Assembly: GCA_903909925.1 (NCBI GenBank)
Contig: CAIVXR010000006.1
Location: 1 to 7,277, forward strand
Direction of reading: 5' to 3'
Source of the DNA: an uncultured beta proteobacterium
GTDB taxonomy: Bacteria > Pseudomonadota > Gammaproteobacteria > Burkholderiales > Burkholderiaceae
DNA: 7,277 bases
The notes under the pieces are model-generated. The model was not told where the DNA came from, did no database searches, and saw only the letters and a list, made by a program, of their open reading frames with translations. The position numbers and the translations under genes were made by a program. Positions within the stretch are counted from its first letter, which is position 1. Each line of letters starts with the position of its first letter. Below are positions 6,220 to 7,277 of the stretch, in pieces.

Positions 6220-7277
6220 ATGTTGAATTGGGAAGAAGAAGTTGCTCCAGCGCTAGCGAAAGTTGGCCTTGCACCGCAGCCGGTTGCAGTGGAGCCACAA
6301 CGCCCACAGCCAGATCAAGTGGCCATGACGCCACAAACTGCCGCGCCTGCGCCAGTCCAGGCCGCTAATTTATCGGGCGGTGCTGCCTTGCGTGTGAATG
6401 CTGCTGATAAGCGTGTTATCAATGCCAAGACTGACGTAAACCAGCTGGTTCCGTTTAAATATAAGTGGGCTTGGGAGAAGTATTTGGCTGGTTGTGCAAA
6501 TCACTGGATGCCACAAGAGATCAATATGAACCGCGATATCGCGCTTTGGAAAGATCCAAATGGCTTAACTGAAGATGAGCGTCGTATTATTAAACGCAAT
6601 TTGGGCTTCTTTACCACTGCCGATTCTTTGGCTGCAAACAATATTGTTTTGGGTACTTATCGTCACATTACCGCTCCAGAATGCCGCCAATACCTATTGC
6701 GCCAGGCTTTTGAAGAGGCAATTCATACCCATGCATACCAATATATTGTGGAATCTTTGGGCTTAGACCAGTCTGAAATCTTCAATGCGTATAACGAAAT
6801 TGAGTCGATTCGCGCTAAAGATCAGTTCTTAATTCCGTACATCGATGTATTAACTGACCCAAATTTTAAGACTGGCACATTAGAAACTGACCAAAAATTA
6901 CTTCGTTCGCTGATTGTTTTTGCCTGCGTAATGGAAGGTTTGTTCTTTTATGTTGGTTTTACGCAAATACTTGCAATGGGTCGCCAAAACAAAATGACGG
7001 GGGCTGCTGAGCAGTATCAATACATCCTTCGCGATGAGTCAATGCACTGTAATTTTGGTATCGATTTGATTAACCAAATCAAGCTGGAGAACCCGCAGTT
7101 ATGGACTTCCGCGTTCAAAGACGAGATCAAAGCGATCTTCGAAAAAGCGGTCGAATTAGAGTACCGTTATGCCGAAGATACGATGCCTCGAGGAGTGCTC
7201 GGATTGAACGCTCCGATGTTCAAAGGGTACCTAAGATACATCTGTAATCGCAGATGTTTGCAAATAGGACTTGACGC
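6220..7277 (+). CDS. nrdB: Class Ia ribonucleoside-diphosphate reductase, beta (radical-generating) subunit, 3' end beyond window
   Basis: Houses the diiron-tyrosyl radical cofactor that drives catalysis in NrdA. From ATG 6220 the frame stays open for 352 codons to the window edge. By comparison with E. coli NrdB, the iron ligands are D135 (FFTTADSL), E166 and H169 (FEEAIHTHAY), E239 (CVMEGLFFY), and E273 and H276 (LRDESMH). Y173 is the radical tyrosine and W96 matches the electron-transfer tryptophan W48. All are present, so this is a tyrosyl-radical class Ia/Ib-type protein, not a radical-tyrosine-less variant. The pairing with a large ATP-cone NrdA and the absence of nrdI/nrdH-like genes favour Ia. 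Residues about 10-60 form a Pro/Gln/Ala-rich, probably disordered extension absent from E. coli NrdB (376 residues). The missing part should be the final few dozen residues, including the C-terminal tail that docks on NrdA. Confidence 0.97.
   Translation, partial: MLNWEEEVAPALAKVGLAPQPVAVEPQRPQPDQVAMTPQTAAPAPVQAANLSGGAALRVNAADKRVINAKTDVNQLVPFKYKWAWEKYLAGCANHWMPQEINMNRDIALWKDPNGLTEDERRIIKRNLGFFTTADSLAANNIVLGTYRHITAPECRQYLLRQAFEEAIHTHAYQYIVESLGLDQSEIFNAYNEIESIRAKDQFLIPYIDVLTDPNFKTGTLETDQKLLRSLIVFACVMEGLFFYVGFTQILAMGRQNKMTGAAEQYQYILRDESMHCNFGIDLINQIKLENPQLWTSAFKDEIKAIFEKAVELEYRYAEDTMPRGVLGLNAPMFKGYLRYICNRRCLQIGLD

Noticed and set aside
6575..6766. A 63-codon plus-strand frame within nrdB
   Set aside because: It overlaps the iron-ligand region of nrdB in another frame; the nrdB reading is certain.
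7238..7257. Perfect 7-bp inverted repeat ACATCTG/CAGATGT with a 6-base loop near the right edge
   Set aside because: It lies inside a conserved stretch of nrdB (RYICNRRCLQIGL) and is explained by codon choice; no T-tract follows and the gene continues.
1..7277. An undescribed defence, mobile or biosynthetic system in the window
   Set aside because: All coding capacity is taken up by ffh, ypjD, ampD, nrdA and nrdB, with uniform composition and no integrase, transposase, att-like repeats or unknown genes.

Overview
The window reads as chromosome from a low-GC member of the Burkholderiales, most probably Polynucleobacter or a close freshwater relative. This rests on gene order, protein character and modest GC (roughly mid-40s percent by eye), not on a database search. 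There are no tRNA or rRNA genes, no CRISPR array, no insertion sequence and no phage-like segment. Essentially all of it is explained by five housekeeping genes and one regulatory intergenic region.

Layout: (1) 1-1225, minus strand: ffh, the protein subunit of the signal recognition particle, cut by the left edge of the window inside the M domain. (2) A 20-bp gap separates its start codon from the divergent start of (3) a CcsA/YpjD-family polytopic membrane protein at 1246-2094. The head-to-head ffh/ypjD pair is also known from Escherichia coli. (4) Three bases later, from a TTG start, comes a 272-residue protein at 2098-2916. Its first third is a PP0621-type membrane/zinc-ribbon-like module and its last two thirds are an AmpD-type N-acetylmuramyl-L-alanine amidase. 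A hairpin plus T-tract closes this two-gene unit. (5) A 273-bp intergenic region (2917-3189) carries AT-rich inverted repeats, a plausible sigma70 promoter and two NrdR-type boxes 31 bp apart. (6) It feeds nrdA (3190-6174) and (7) nrdB (6220 to the right edge, incomplete), the two subunits of a class Ia ribonucleotide reductase.

How the parts work: the NrdA/NrdB pair makes deoxyribonucleotides under allosteric (ATP-cone) control and probable NrdR repression. Ffh targets membrane proteins co-translationally. AmpD recycles cell-wall muropeptides in the cytoplasm, and here it appears to be tethered to the inner membrane. I see no previously undescribed multi-gene system. The items most worth a second look are the PP0621-AmpD fusion and the compact nrd control region, where the predicted promoter -10 element lies inside an NrdR-like box.
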